From contig NC_015977.1 in NCBI RefSeq assembly GCF_000225345.1, positions 3,348,001-3,412,000 on the forward strand: a DNA stretch of 64,000 nt, given 5' to 3'. The notes beneath the pieces were generated by a model. That model was not told where the DNA came from. It did no database searches and worked only from the letters and a program-made list of their open reading frames with translations. Position 1 is the stretch's first letter. Each line of letters begins with the position of its first letter. Of the stretch, positions 16,859-25,002 are shown one piece after another. A program made the position numbers and the translations under genes. This DNA comes from Roseburia hominis A2-183 (GTDB taxonomy: Bacteria; Bacillota; Clostridia; Lachnospirales; Lachnospiraceae).

Positions 16859-17134
16859 ATGCTGCGTTTTTTTCAACCCGAAAAAACGAATGATAATCAT
16901 TATACGCTGCTGATAAACGATCTGCACCAGACGGCACAGGATCTGCAGGACGCCTACCGCAATCTGGAAAACGTCATCGATCCGGATCTGATCGACTGTT
17001 ACATTTATGAATTAAATTCCGTGCAGATGCGCTACAAATTTCTTCTTACAAGCATCCGCAACTATGAGTTGCGCACACAAAAAAATCCAGAGGATTTTTA
17101 TACCAAAAATCCTCTGGAACTATCGGAATCCTGA
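16859..17134 (+). CDS. DUF2508 (YaaL-like) protein
   Basis: The 91-residue soluble product contains NLENVIDPDLIDCYIYELNSVQMRYKFL, the hallmark of the YaaL/DUF2508 family. Function unknown; the gene is usually beside bofA. GGAGGAACT stands right before the ATG at 16859. Its last 36 bp overlap the end of the convergent fliS gene, and a perfect 13-bp palindrome lies inside this overlap (17087-17117). Confidence 0.85.
   Translation: MLRFFQPEKTNDNHYTLLINDLHQTAQDLQDAYRNLENVIDPDLIDCYIYELNSVQMRYKFLLTSIRNYELRTQKNPEDFYTKNPLELSES
17079..17117 (-). terminator. Intrinsic terminator embedded in the coding end of fliS
   Basis: CCAGAGGATTTTT (17087-17099) pairs perfectly with AAAAATCCTCTGG (17105-17117), and on the minus strand it is followed by ATTTTTTT. 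The stem encodes the last residues and stop codon of fliS and, on the other strand, residues near the end of the DUF2508 protein. In the plus direction no T run follows, so it should stop the flagellin/fliS transcript only. Confidence 0.8.
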
Positions 17135-17574
17135 CAAGTCTCCACCAGATTGTCACGTCCGTAAGTATACCCGGCATACACCTGCTGCGTATTTTTCATA
17201 AGCGGCTCCGAATGATCCTGCTCGGCCGCATGCACAAAGCCGTCATAGAGCTTTTTCATGAGGCGGCAGGCATCCTCGGCATCTGCCAGATCTCTCTTGT
17301 AGAGAGACTTTGCGATCGAATCTCTGCAGAACACATAGATACTGTAGAGATTCTTCGCCATGTCATAGGAGAAATTGAGCGCCGATATCAGTTCATCGAT
17401 CGCGCGCTGCGCTCTCCGCAATGCTTCTTTGTAGGCATCCCAGTCGGCTGCATCGTATGCCGCCCTGGCATCATCCAGATATGTGAAAAAAATATCATAC
17501 ATAACCACGACCAGTCCGCTCCGGTTCGCCTGACTGATCCGCCTGGTAAAATCTACAATCTGTTCTTTTTTCAA
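17098..17574 (-). CDS. fliS: FliS-type flagellin chaperone
   Basis: The 158-residue, mostly helical protein matches FliS: an early VVVMYDIFFTYLDDA (family: LYDGAI..), ALRRAQRAIDELISALNFSYDMAKNLYSIYVFCRDSIAKS and LMKKLYDGF. FliS binds the flagellin C-terminus in the cytosol and prevents early polymerisation. The start is TTG 17574, preceded by CGGAGG at 6-7 nt. It is 31 bp downstream of the flagellin gene and co-directional, so the two are likely co-transcribed. The family's canonical N-terminal tyrosine segment is modified, so the protein is somewhat divergent. Confidence 0.8.
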   Translation of the reverse strand: MKKEQIVDFTRRISQANRSGLVVVMYDIFFTYLDDARAAYDAADWDAYKEALRRAQRAIDELISALNFSYDMAKNLYSIYVFCRDSIAKSLYKRDLADAEDACRLMKKLYDGFVHAAEQDHSEPLMKNTQQVYAGYTYGRDNLVETCQDSDSSRGFLV

Positions 17575-17605
17575 GACAGACCTCCGTTCTCATGCCTCAT
17601 CGCGC

Positions 17606-19126
17606 CTACTGCAGAATCTGCAGTACCTGCTGCGGCAGATCATTTGCCTGTGTCAAAACAGAAATTGCCGCCTGATTGAGCACATTCTGATGTGTATAGT
17701 TCGTCATCTCTTCCGCCATGTCAACATCCGTAAGTCTCGACATCGCATCCGTCATATTCTCCCCAAACTCATCCAGACTGTTTGTGGAATACTCCAGACG
17801 ATTCTCATAGGCTCCCAGATTTGAACGTGTTTCGCTGACTCTTGCAATGGCATCATCCAGACGGTCTAAGGCACGGTCTGCACCATTGACCGTCGTCACA
17901 TCCAGATCGTCGATATAGAGGCTCTCGCAGGAAATCTCCGGAATCCGGATGTTCATATTCTGATCCATGTTTGCACCGATATGAAGCGTCATGGTTCCCA
18001 TATCTGTCACCTCAAATTTGAGGGATCCGTCATAGGTCTCCAACACATTGCCGGCAGAATCTGTCTTGGTCGCACCGTCCTCATATCCTGCTTCCACCAG
18101 GAATGAGAGGGAAAAACCGCCCAGATCCGTGATGGTCACACGGTTACCGTCGCACTTTGCGGTCGCGGAAGAGGTAAATCCCTTCCAGTTCGCCACGTCA
18201 TCCAATTCCATGTCCGATCCGTTCGGAACACTCGTTGTCGTCTTGCCGGAAGCATCTGTCTGCTGGCTTCCGTAAATCCACTGTTTTGTCGCCGGATCCT
18301 GCACCAGACCGTTATTGCCGGATGCGTCGGACAGTGCAAACTGATTGGCAAGCGCCTGATTGCTGAAGGAAAGCTTCAATGTGGCGTCAGATCCGTAAGC
18401 GTCTGTAGTGAATGTCAGGCTTCCGTCCGCCTTGCTGCGCTCGATCTGTGTCTCGCCGATCTCTCCAGCCGTCCGGAGCTTTTCGTATACTTCCTGATAC
18501 GTGTCGGTTGCCGCGATCTCAACGGTTGATCCATTGACGCTCATCGTGCCGGAAACGCCGATTGCCGCCGTGCTGTTAAAATCTGCACCGGACGTCACCT
18601 CTGCCTGTGTTGCTGCCGTTTTGACTTTAATCTCGTAATTTCCTGGACTCACCTGATCCGTCACCTGGATGCGGCTGGCATGCTTTGTGTACACTCTGGT
18701 GTCCAGCGAGCCGTCAAGCAGTGTCTTCGTATTGTACTCGGTATCCTTGGAAATACGGTCCACCTCATCCTTTAAAGATGAGATCTCTTTCTGAATAGCT
18801 TCCTTGTCTTCCTGACCCATCGTCGCGTCACTCGCCGCCTGCACGGAAAGCTCTCTCATACGCTGCAGAATATTTGTCACCTCACCTAACGCACCATCCG
18901 AAATGTGAATGACGGAAATACCGTCCGACGCATTGGCGGATGCCCGGTCAAGTCCGTCAATCTGCGCTTTCATCTTGCGGGAAATCGCCATTCCCGCCGG
19001 ATTATCCTTTGCATGATTGATTTTTAAACCGGAAGAAAGCCGCTCCATGGACTGGCTTAAATTACTCTCAATCCCGAGCAGATTCTTATTCGCTATCGAT
19101 GCCGAAACATTATAATTTATTCTCAT
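17606..19126 (-). CDS. Flagellin
   Basis: The 506-residue product has the conserved N-terminal D0/D1 region (MRINYNVSASIANKNL, then MERLSSGLKINHAKDNPAGMAIS and MRELSVQAASDA) and the C-terminal partner (YENRLEYSTNSLDEFGENMTDAMSRLTDVDMAEEMT, ending QANDLPQQVLQILQ). The Ser/Thr-rich, variable central part (about 150-400) is surface-exposed. It polymerises into the filament after export through the flagellar type III apparatus. The start is ATG 19126, with AAAGGAG at good spacing; the open frame extends to 19228 without support. The N-terminal LSSGLKINHAKDNPAG region contains the TLR5-recognition stretch of flagellins. fliS follows by 31 bp. Confidence 0.96.
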   Translation of the reverse strand: MRINYNVSASIANKNLLGIESNLSQSMERLSSGLKINHAKDNPAGMAISRKMKAQIDGLDRASANASDGISVIHISDGALGEVTNILQRMRELSVQAASDATMGQEDKEAIQKEISSLKDEVDRISKDTEYNTKTLLDGSLDTRVYTKHASRIQVTDQVSPGNYEIKVKTAATQAEVTSGADFNSTAAIGVSGTMSVNGSTVEIAATDTYQEVYEKLRTAGEIGETQIERSKADGSLTFTTDAYGSDATLKLSFSNQALANQFALSDASGNNGLVQDPATKQWIYGSQQTDASGKTTTSVPNGSDMELDDVANWKGFTSSATAKCDGNRVTITDLGGFSLSFLVEAGYEDGATKTDSAGNVLETYDGSLKFEVTDMGTMTLHIGANMDQNMNIRIPEISCESLYIDDLDVTTVNGADRALDRLDDAIARVSETRSNLGAYENRLEYSTNSLDEFGENMTDAMSRLTDVDMAEEMTNYTHQNVLNQAAISVLTQANDLPQQVLQILQ

Positions 19127-19159
19127 CCTGTCGTTCTCCTTTATCCATATCTGTCCTAT

Positions 19160-19167
19160 ATATCGAC
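19160..19167 (-). promoter_or_regulatory. Possible sigma-28 -10 element of the flagellin gene
   Basis: GTCGATAT on the minus strand, 34 bp upstream of the flagellin ATG, resembles the sigma-D/sigma-28 -10 (CCGATAT). No TAAA-type -35 is present at 14-16 nt, so support is weak. Confidence 0.3.
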
Positions 19168-19239
19168 CAACTTGCCGCTTCACTGAATACCCGGCAGAAA
19201 AGATTTCCCGCACTCCTGTGTATTTCACGCAAACTTTGT

Positions 19240-19268
19240 TTGCATTCCGCCGCGTTTCGTATTATAAT
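19240..19268 (+). promoter_or_regulatory. Sigma-A promoter of the DUF1858 gene
   Basis: TTGCAT (19240-19245), a 17-nt spacer and TATAAT (19263-19268), followed by a 58-nt leader containing a GGGCAT...ATGCCC inverted repeat. Confidence 0.55.
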
Positions 19269-19332
19269 TAGCACATTGCCGGGCATACTAATGTAATCAT
19301 ACATGCCCATAATCACATAAGGAGGTATCATT

Positions 19333-19542
19333 ATGACACAGATCACAAAGTCCACGATGATTGGCGAATTACTTCAGATCGATCAGAATATCGCACCAAT
19401 CCTTTTAAATATTGGAATGCACTGCCTTGGATGCCCGTCTTCCCAGATGGAGACAGTAGAAGAGGCTGCCATGGTACACGGTATCGATCCGGACGCTCTG
19501 GTAAAAGAGATCAACGATTTCCTTGCAAAGGATCTCGCTTAA
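19333..19542 (+). CDS. DUF1858 small redox-type protein
   Basis: The 69-residue product has the DUF1858 pattern: an N-terminal ITKSTMIGELLQIDQNIAPIL helix pair, MHCLGCPSS (a CxxC pair, Cys about 31 and 34) and a C-terminal helix. Such domains occur as N-terminal parts of ScdA-type iron-cluster repair proteins and as stand-alone proteins near hybrid-cluster proteins; a thiol redox or metal role is plausible but unproven. AAGGAGG lies 7-9 nt before the ATG. It has its own promoter and a strong terminator, so it is monocistronic. Confidence 0.85.
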   Translation: MTQITKSTMIGELLQIDQNIAPILLNIGMHCLGCPSSQMETVEEAAMVHGIDPDALVKEINDFLAKDLA

Positions 19543-19563
19543 TCCGCAGGCAGACACCAGACG

Positions 19564-19608
19564 AAAAGGGTATCCCGGTTCCCACTGGAACCGGAATACC
19601 CTTTTTTC
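19564..19608 (+). terminator. Intrinsic terminator after the DUF1858 gene
   Basis: AAGGGTATCCCGGTTCC pairs with GGAACCGGAATACCCTT (one mismatch) around a CACT loop and is followed by TTTTTT. It is a strong, nearly symmetric hairpin and could also serve the convergent mecA gene. Confidence 0.9.
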
Positions 19609-19631
19609 TGTTGCTTAACGCCGCAGGACCC

Positions 19632-20411
19632 TTAAAGCTCTGCAAGCGTCTGAAGCGCATGATTTTTCAAAATCACCTGATAGTGTTCTTTCATGAACGC
19701 GCCTGCTGCCGGCGTATACGTCTGCTGCGTTCCGTATTCGGATAAAATATTGCACACCTTGTTGAACTCTTCCGGTGTCTGTCTGCTCTTGCTGACCAGA
19801 AGATAATACTTGTGCGCCGCCTCATTCTTATACAGATCGTTATTCCCCTGATAGAAGCCCTGCAGCGTGTTCGCCAGTCTGGTTATCTCAGAAAAATCAC
19901 TGAACACAAATAACTTCGTAATGTCTACAAGTACGTTTACCGGAGTTTCTTTTTTCTTATCATTCTCTTCTGAAACGAAGCTATCCTTACTGCCCTGTGC
20001 ATCTGCCGCCTTTCTGCGCTCTTCCTGAATCCTGCGGAACAACCCCAGTATGTCATCTGCACCTTCCGGCGCCGGTGCTGCTCCACCGCCTGCCATTGCC
20101 TCCTCGTACACGTCTTCCGGATCCGGATCGGAGAACCTGGAAAATCTGGTATCAAGCTCCTCCGGATACTCCACCTTGGTAATCACCAGGATGATCGTGT
20201 CCTGTGACAACGGTATTGCCTCTATCATCAGCGGAATATCATCCGCCTCAAAACCAAATTCATACGCCGCCTGCTGCATCATATCGCGGAACAGAAGCTT
20301 TGCCTTCTCCGTTCCGTATGCAAGCTCACTCAGCTTGATCTGACGCTCTGCCAGATCCTCCCTCGTCAGCGTACAGCGAATCTGATTGTCGTTTACTTTT
20401 TCAATTTTCAT
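19632..20411 (-). CDS. mecA: Adaptor protein MecA
   Basis: The 259-residue product has an N-terminal domain starting MKIEKVNDNQIRCTLTREDLAER (substrate recognition in Bacillus MecA), an Ala/Gly/Pro-rich linker (about 120-140), and a C-terminal domain with FVFSDFSEITRLANTL and KYYLLV that binds ClpC. MecA hands targets to the ClpCP protease. The start at ATG 20411 follows the family's N-terminus; an upstream in-frame ATG at 20468 adds 19 residues without family match. The ribosome site is weak, and the gene converges with DUF1858. Confidence 0.9.
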   Translation of the reverse strand: MKIEKVNDNQIRCTLTREDLAERQIKLSELAYGTEKAKLLFRDMMQQAAYEFGFEADDIPLMIEAIPLSQDTIILVITKVEYPEELDTRFSRFSDPDPEDVYEEAMAGGGAAPAPEGADDILGLFRRIQEERRKAADAQGSKDSFVSEENDKKKETPVNVLVDITKLFVFSDFSEITRLANTLQGFYQGNNDLYKNEAAHKYYLLVSKSRQTPEEFNKVCNILSEYGTQQTYTPAAGAFMKEHYQVILKNHALQTLAEL

Positions 20412-20578
20412 ACTACACCACGCCTTTCCGTATTCTGAAAGCCAAGCTTTCATGCGAAACTCCCGCATTACTTCCTTTATCCGGAAAACCTTGTAAACTG
20501 TACATTTATTATAATCAAATGCTATATTGATGTAAAGTATACCTTTTTATTAAATCTTTATAAACTGTCAAAAAGCTA

Positions 20579-20607
20579 TTGTCAAACTACATTTTTCATG
20601 TTATAAA
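20579..20607 (+). promoter_or_regulatory. Sigma-A promoter of the kinase/P-loop operon
   Basis: TTGTCA (20579-20584), a 17-nt spacer and TATAAA (20602-20607). Predicted initiation near 20614 leaves a leader of about 44 nt before the proposed ATA start at 20658 and excludes any upstream start. Confidence 0.6.
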
Positions 20608-20657
20608 CATATGCATGAGATGCGAATCTGCCACACTATGAAAGGAGCGGATTTTGC

Positions 20658-22001
20658 ATAGAAGAAGTTATTCTGTTCGGCAAGTACCGGATTCTTTCCG
20701 TACTCGGTTCCGGTAGTTTCGGTACCGTATTTCTCGCCGAGCATCTCAAGCTGAAGATTTATCGGGCCATCAAGCGAATCCCCAGATCTCTGTCAGATAG
20801 ATCTTCTTTCTCCCTGGAATCTGACTTCCTCGCGGAAGCAGCTCTTCTGAAGAATCTTAATCATCCAGGAATCCCCCTCATATATGATATCGACGAAGAT
20901 GACGCCTATCTTTATATGATTGAAGAATACATTCAGGGTGAATCACTCGAGACGTTTGTCTCTCATCAAAAAAGCATTTCTGAGGAACTGATCGTAAAAC
21001 TGGGCATACAGCTATGCGACATTTTTACCTATCTGCATCATTTATCTCCATACCCGATCCTGTATCAGGACTTAAAGCCGGAGCATATTATATTATGTGG
21101 AGATCAGGTAAAATTACTCGATTTTGGCATTGCATCTTTTTTTACCGGTTTCGGAAAAAATTTCCAACTTTACGGGACAAGCCGCTACTGCGCACCGGAA
21201 ATCCTGCGCGGACAGCCCGTCACTCCGGCCGCCGACATCTACAGTCTCGGCAGGGTTTTAACGGAGCTTTCGGACGCCATGTCCTGCCGCTGTTCCAGAC
21301 AGCTTCGGTACATCTTAGAGCAGGCGTGCGCTGCAGATCCGGCAGACCGCTGTCAGGAGGCCTGCGATCTGAAAGCCGCACTGCTTCGTGTACCATTATC
21401 AGAGAATCAGCAGTCTTCGCATCTCATTCGGAACATTGCCGTCATCGGGAGCAGACCCGGTGCAGGCGCCACGCATATTTCCATTTCTCTTGTCAGCACC
21501 ATGAATCAAAAACATATTCCCGCAATCTATGCTGCCGCGGACGGGAGCGCATCGCTTCTACACGCCGCCAGGGCAAATCATCGTCTGATCGACCAGAACG
21601 GGATCTTTATTTATGGAAGCTTCCGCGGGATTCCGGACTATGGGGACAGTGTATCTGTTTCCGTTCCGCCGGATGACTGCGTTGTAAGGGACTATGGCAC
21701 CCGCGCGCCCGCGCTTGCCGAGCTGGCTTCTTTTGACCTGATTCTTTTCGTCTTAAACGGAGGAGACTGGGATTTTGTACAGGCAGCCGCCTATGGGAAA
21801 CAGCTGGCACTGCTGCCACAGACACGTTTTCTCTGCAATCACGGCTGCCGCTCTGCCGCAAAGGCATACGCACGGCAGTTAGGTCACCGCGTCTACTGCT
21901 TTCCGGAAGATGCGGTTCCATACGATACAACACCCGAAAAGGAACGGCTTGTTTCGTCCATCTTACCGAAGAAAGGAGGGAGACGGCATCTTCTATTTTG
22001 A
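20658..22001 (+). CDS. Ser/Thr protein kinase fused to a lysine-less P-loop domain, non-AUG start
   Basis: The coding frame contains a whole kinase N-lobe upstream of the first ATG (20916): GKYRILSVLGSGSFGTVF (glycine loop, residues about 8-25) and AIKRI (Lys 39). The C-lobe has YQDLKPEHIIL (catalytic Asp about 138; the usual Asn is His), LDFG (about 155) and GTSRYCAPE. Residues about 258-447 form a ParA/CpaE-like domain with GSRPGAGATH at the P-loop, where the lysine is missing. No ATG, GTG or TTG lies in frame between the TGA at 20616 and 20916. ATA at 20658, 10 nt after AAAGGAG, is the best start, giving 447 residues. Starting at 20916 would remove the ATP-binding lobe. The FHA protein of the Tad operon is a plausible partner. 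Confidence 0.75.
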   Translation: MEEVILFGKYRILSVLGSGSFGTVFLAEHLKLKIYRAIKRIPRSLSDRSSFSLESDFLAEAALLKNLNHPGIPLIYDIDEDDAYLYMIEEYIQGESLETFVSHQKSISEELIVKLGIQLCDIFTYLHHLSPYPILYQDLKPEHIILCGDQVKLLDFGIASFFTGFGKNFQLYGTSRYCAPEILRGQPVTPAADIYSLGRVLTELSDAMSCRCSRQLRYILEQACAADPADRCQEACDLKAALLRVPLSENQQSSHLIRNIAVIGSRPGAGATHISISLVSTMNQKHIPAIYAAADGSASLLHAARANHRLIDQNGIFIYGSFRGIPDYGDSVSVSVPPDDCVVRDYGTRAPALAELASFDLILFVLNGGDWDFVQAAAYGKQLALLPQTRFLCNHGCRSAAKAYARQLGHRVYCFPEDAVPYDTTPEKERLVSSILPKKGGRRHLLF

Positions 22002-22662
22002 TCGCAACGAAACCAAAGCACACATCACCATCGGCATTCTCGGATGTCATCCGGGGGCTGGCGTGACACAGCTCGCCATAAGCCTTAGCACATACTGTGC
22101 CTCCAGGCGAAGACTGCGCACCGCTTGTCTTGAGCTTCACAAGCGCAGCGAACTGGCGCGGCTGATTCCGGAATCTGCTCTTGCGGACTCCATACACCGC
22201 CATGCCTTACAATGCAGCAAAGCGGCGGATACCGCGGACACTTCAAAGGCAGAGTTTTTTCACTTCCGTCTGCACGGCGTGGATTATTATCCGAATCTGG
22301 CGCCGGATGCTGTGCCGCGCCTGCTGAATATGGGGTATGATTATCTGATCCTGGATCTCGGTAGCTTAAACGAATCTGCTGCCGCAGAATTCCTGCGCTG
22401 TGACCGCAAGATTGTGCTAGGCAGTCTTGCACTCTGGAAAACCTGGAGTTATGAGGAATTTTTCAAACAATTTAACAACTTTACAAACCTTGGGGAAGGT
22501 TATCATTATCTGGTACAGGTGGGAACATTCCAGAATCATTCCGTTTTTTCCAGGCAGCACTCCATATCCATGCAGGAGGTTCCGTTCATCAAAAACCCTT
22601 TTCATATAGAGAAGGAGCACTTTCTATTTTTTGACATACTTCTGTCATTTTATTCATTGTAA
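21988..22662 (+). CDS. Lysine-less P-loop (CpaE/ParA-like) protein, probable ATC start
   Basis: About 224 residues. The N-terminus has ITIGILGCHPGAGVTQLAISL, the same altered P-loop pattern as the end of the upstream kinase fusion (G-x-x-PGAG-x-T), and YDYLILDLGSLNESAAAEFL resembles a Walker B strand. ATP hydrolysis is therefore doubtful. A perfect AAAGGAGGG (21972-21980) stands 7 nt before an in-frame ATC at 21988; the nearest ATG in frame (21910) lies 92 bp inside the kinase gene with no ribosome site. The genes overlap by 14 bp with the ATC start. Function unknown; a membrane-partition or pilus-related role is only a guess from the fold. Confidence 0.65.
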   Translation: MFYFDRNETKAHITIGILGCHPGAGVTQLAISLSTYCASRRRLRTACLELHKRSELARLIPESALADSIHRHALQCSKAADTADTSKAEFFHFRLHGVDYYPNLAPDAVPRLLNMGYDYLILDLGSLNESAAAEFLRCDRKIVLGSLALWKTWSYEEFFKQFNNFTNLGEGYHYLVQVGTFQNHSVFSRQHSISMQEVPFIKNPFHIEKEHFLFFDILLSFYSL

Positions 22663-22672
22663 CCGCAACACA

Positions 22673-22708
22673 CTGTCTGCCGGGGATCAGACAGATCCAT
22701 CTTTTTTA
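22673..22708 (+). terminator. Weak terminator-like hairpin after the kinase operon
   Basis: CTGTCTG (22673-22679) pairs with CAGACAG (22688-22694), with CTTTTTTAT six bases later. The gap before the T run makes this only a possible terminator. Confidence 0.4.
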
Positions 22709-22768
22709 TATCACGAAACGTAACCAGCGAATTCCTTTTGGTATTTTTCAGATTTGGGGGAATCTAAT

Positions 22769-22984
22769 GTGAATGATGAACATATGCAAAGACTCTATCT
22801 GGAGCTTACGTCTCTGGAGAATCGAGGCATTACCATCTGGCTGGAGGGCGCGAAAAGCAGCTCGCAGGATGTAGCCAGCCAGCTCTGCGTGCAGGAGGAA
22901 AGCACGTACATGAGAGATTATATTTTTGACGAGGGGGTGTTAAAGGAAGTCCATTTTGATAAGATCAGAAAAGATCTTCCGTAA
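22769..22984 (+). CDS. Small conserved-looking acidic protein, unknown function
   Basis: A 71-residue product from a GTG at 22769, with TGGGGG 7 nt upstream; an in-frame TTG at 22754 has no site. Sequence is MNDEHMQRLYLELTSLENRG..., then CVQEESTYMRDYIFDEGVLKEVHFDKI. Soluble, helical then strand-rich. I do not recognise a characterised family. A strong terminator follows (23072-23121), consistent with a monocistronic gene. Confidence 0.6.
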   Translation: MNDEHMQRLYLELTSLENRGITIWLEGAKSSSQDVASQLCVQEESTYMRDYIFDEGVLKEVHFDKIRKDLP

Positions 22985-23071
22985 CTAGTCGTAACTGGAA
23001 CAGAATGACTGAGTTCCTCAATGCCCGGTCATACTGTCTATGCAGTGAATATTATTTGATAAAAAGACAGC

Positions 23072-23121
23072 CGGGAACTGCCGCCCGAGTTCACAATCTC
23101 CTGCGGCCGGTTCCCGTTTTT
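23072..23121 (+). terminator. Intrinsic terminator before the GH18 gene
   Basis: CGGGAAC (23072-23078) pairs with GTTCCCG (23110-23116), with an inner GCCGC/GCGGC extension, followed by TTTTT. Confidence 0.75.
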
Positions 23122-23225
23122 CATTCTGCGGCACGCAAAAAATGGCAGATGCAAATAGCTTTGATTTTGTGCTGCAATATGCTACAATGTAGGGGAAATC
23201 TCTCAGAAGAAGAAAGGGTTTTTCC

Positions 23226-24995
23226 ATGAAGAATACAAAAAAGAATATTATACCGGTCATTGCCGTTCTTGTTTTAATCGTCATTATCATTCTGTTCATG
23301 CTGCTCGGGCGACTGATCGAAAAATACACGCCCTCCAAGGAACACCAGGAGTTATCCGAGTATTACGGGCTTGCATCTGATGATTCCGTAGCCCTGATCT
23401 TTAATAATGAAGTGTTGTCTGTGCAGGGGCGACTGATCGACGGAAACGTATATCTGGATTTTGAGACGGTTCACGATAAGATCAACAGCCGTTTTTTCTG
23501 GGATGCCAATGAGAACAAGCTTTTATACACCACCGCCACCGACCTGATCTCGGCGGATGCGGAGAGCACGACCTACTATGTGACCAAAGACGCCCGGACG
23601 TTAGATCACACGATTGTAAAGGCAGATGCCTCCACCGCATATATTGCGATCGATTTCGTAAAACAGTATTCCGATTTTGATTATACCGTATACGATCAGC
23701 CGAACCGCGTTGTCCTCACAAACCAGTGGGGCGACTACAACACCGCTCCTGTCAAGAAATCCACGGAGCTGCGCTATCAGGGCGGCATCAAGAGTCCGAT
23801 TCTCGCCGACCTTGCAAAAGGAACCGTGCTCACGGTTTTAGAGCCGGACGAGACCTGGACGAAGGTGATGACGGAGGACGGCATCATCGGCTATGTAAAG
23901 ACCAAAGCCCTCGGCAGCACTTCCACCGCGACCCGGACCAGCGACTACACTGCGGAAGAATTTTCGCATATTAAAAAAGATTTCTCCATCAATCTCGGCT
24001 GGCATCAGGTGACCAACAGCAGTGCGAACGCAAACATTGCGAACGTACTTTCAAACACCAAGGGACTCAATGTCATCTCTCCGACCTGGTTTTACTTAAA
24101 GGATACGAACGGAGGCATCGGTTCCCTGGCAAGTTCTGATTATGTAAACTATTGTCACCAGAACAACATTGAAGTCTGGGCGCTTGTAAGCAACTTCGGC
24201 GCCAAGGATCAGGGACTGGAGAGTCCGGATACCACGCAGGTGCTGACCTACAGTTCCAGACGTGAGAGTCTGATCAACAACCTGATCTCCGCTGCGATCC
24301 AGTACAAGCTGGACGGCATTAACGTGGACTTTGAATCGCTCGACCCTTCCATCGGTGATTCCTATATCCAGTTTATCCGGGAATTATCGCTGAAATGTGC
24401 CAACAACGGCATTGTCCTTTCCGTCGATAATTATCCGCCAACAGCTTACACGGCATTCTATAACCGCTCCGAACAGGCAGTCTTTGCCGACTATGTCATA
24501 CTGATGGGATATGATGAGCATTACGCAGGTTCCGAGGAAGCCGGATCGGTGGCGTCCATCGGTTTTGTCAATCAGGGTGTCGCAGATACGCTCCAAAGCG
24601 TTCCGGCAGACCAGCTGATTCTCGGTATGCCGTTTTACACACGTGTCTGGAGCGAGACTCCGGTATCGGACGATGGCGCGGCTGTCAGTACAACCGAGGA
24701 CACCTCCGACAGTGATACACTCTACGAGCTGGACTGCTACTCGGCAGGCATGAAAGAAGTCCAGAACCTGATCAGCACGAACGGAGCCGTTCCGGTGTGG
24801 TCCGACACAGACGGACAGTATTATGTAGAATACATCAACGGCGGCGTCACCTACAAGATCTGGGTGGAGGATGCCACTTCACTTGAGGAGAAGTTAAAGG
24901 TAATGCAGTCCAACCAGCTCGCCGGCGGAGCTTTCTGGAAGCTTGGTCTGGAGGATCCGGCTGTCTGGGATACCATTATCAAATACATCAACTAG
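23226..24995 (+). CDS. Membrane-anchored GH18-type glycosidase with SH3 domain
   Basis: The 589-residue product has an N-terminal membrane anchor (IIPVIAVLVLIVIIILFMLLG), a beta-rich stalk (about 50-185) like copper-amine-oxidase N-terminal domains, a bacterial SH3 module (about 190-240), and a glycoside hydrolase family 18 barrel (about 255-585). The catalytic strand reads DGINVDFES, with the GH18 DxxxDxE aspartates and the proton-donor Glu. GH18 enzymes of this architecture act on spore or vegetative wall glycans (YaaH/SleL-like). Externally anchored. AGAAAGGG lies upstream of the ATG at 23226. An amidase gene follows, so the pair forms a wall-remodelling unit. Confidence 0.88.
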   Translation: MKNTKKNIIPVIAVLVLIVIIILFMLLGRLIEKYTPSKEHQELSEYYGLASDDSVALIFNNEVLSVQGRLIDGNVYLDFETVHDKINSRFFWDANENKLLYTTATDLISADAESTTYYVTKDARTLDHTIVKADASTAYIAIDFVKQYSDFDYTVYDQPNRVVLTNQWGDYNTAPVKKSTELRYQGGIKSPILADLAKGTVLTVLEPDETWTKVMTEDGIIGYVKTKALGSTSTATRTSDYTAEEFSHIKKDFSINLGWHQVTNSSANANIANVLSNTKGLNVISPTWFYLKDTNGGIGSLASSDYVNYCHQNNIEVWALVSNFGAKDQGLESPDTTQVLTYSSRRESLINNLISAAIQYKLDGINVDFESLDPSIGDSYIQFIRELSLKCANNGIVLSVDNYPPTAYTAFYNRSEQAVFADYVILMGYDEHYAGSEEAGSVASIGFVNQGVADTLQSVPADQLILGMPFYTRVWSETPVSDDGAAVSTTEDTSDSDTLYELDCYSAGMKEVQNLISTNGAVPVWSDTDGQYYVEYINGGVTYKIWVEDATSLEEKLKVMQSNQLAGGAFWKLGLEDPAVWDTIIKYIN

Positions 24996-25002
24996 CCGTT
25001 CT

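Noticed and set aside
16701..16913. Plus-strand open frame before the DUF2508 gene
   Set aside because: No ribosome site, overlaps the start of the well-supported gene at 16859 in another frame, and no recognisable features.
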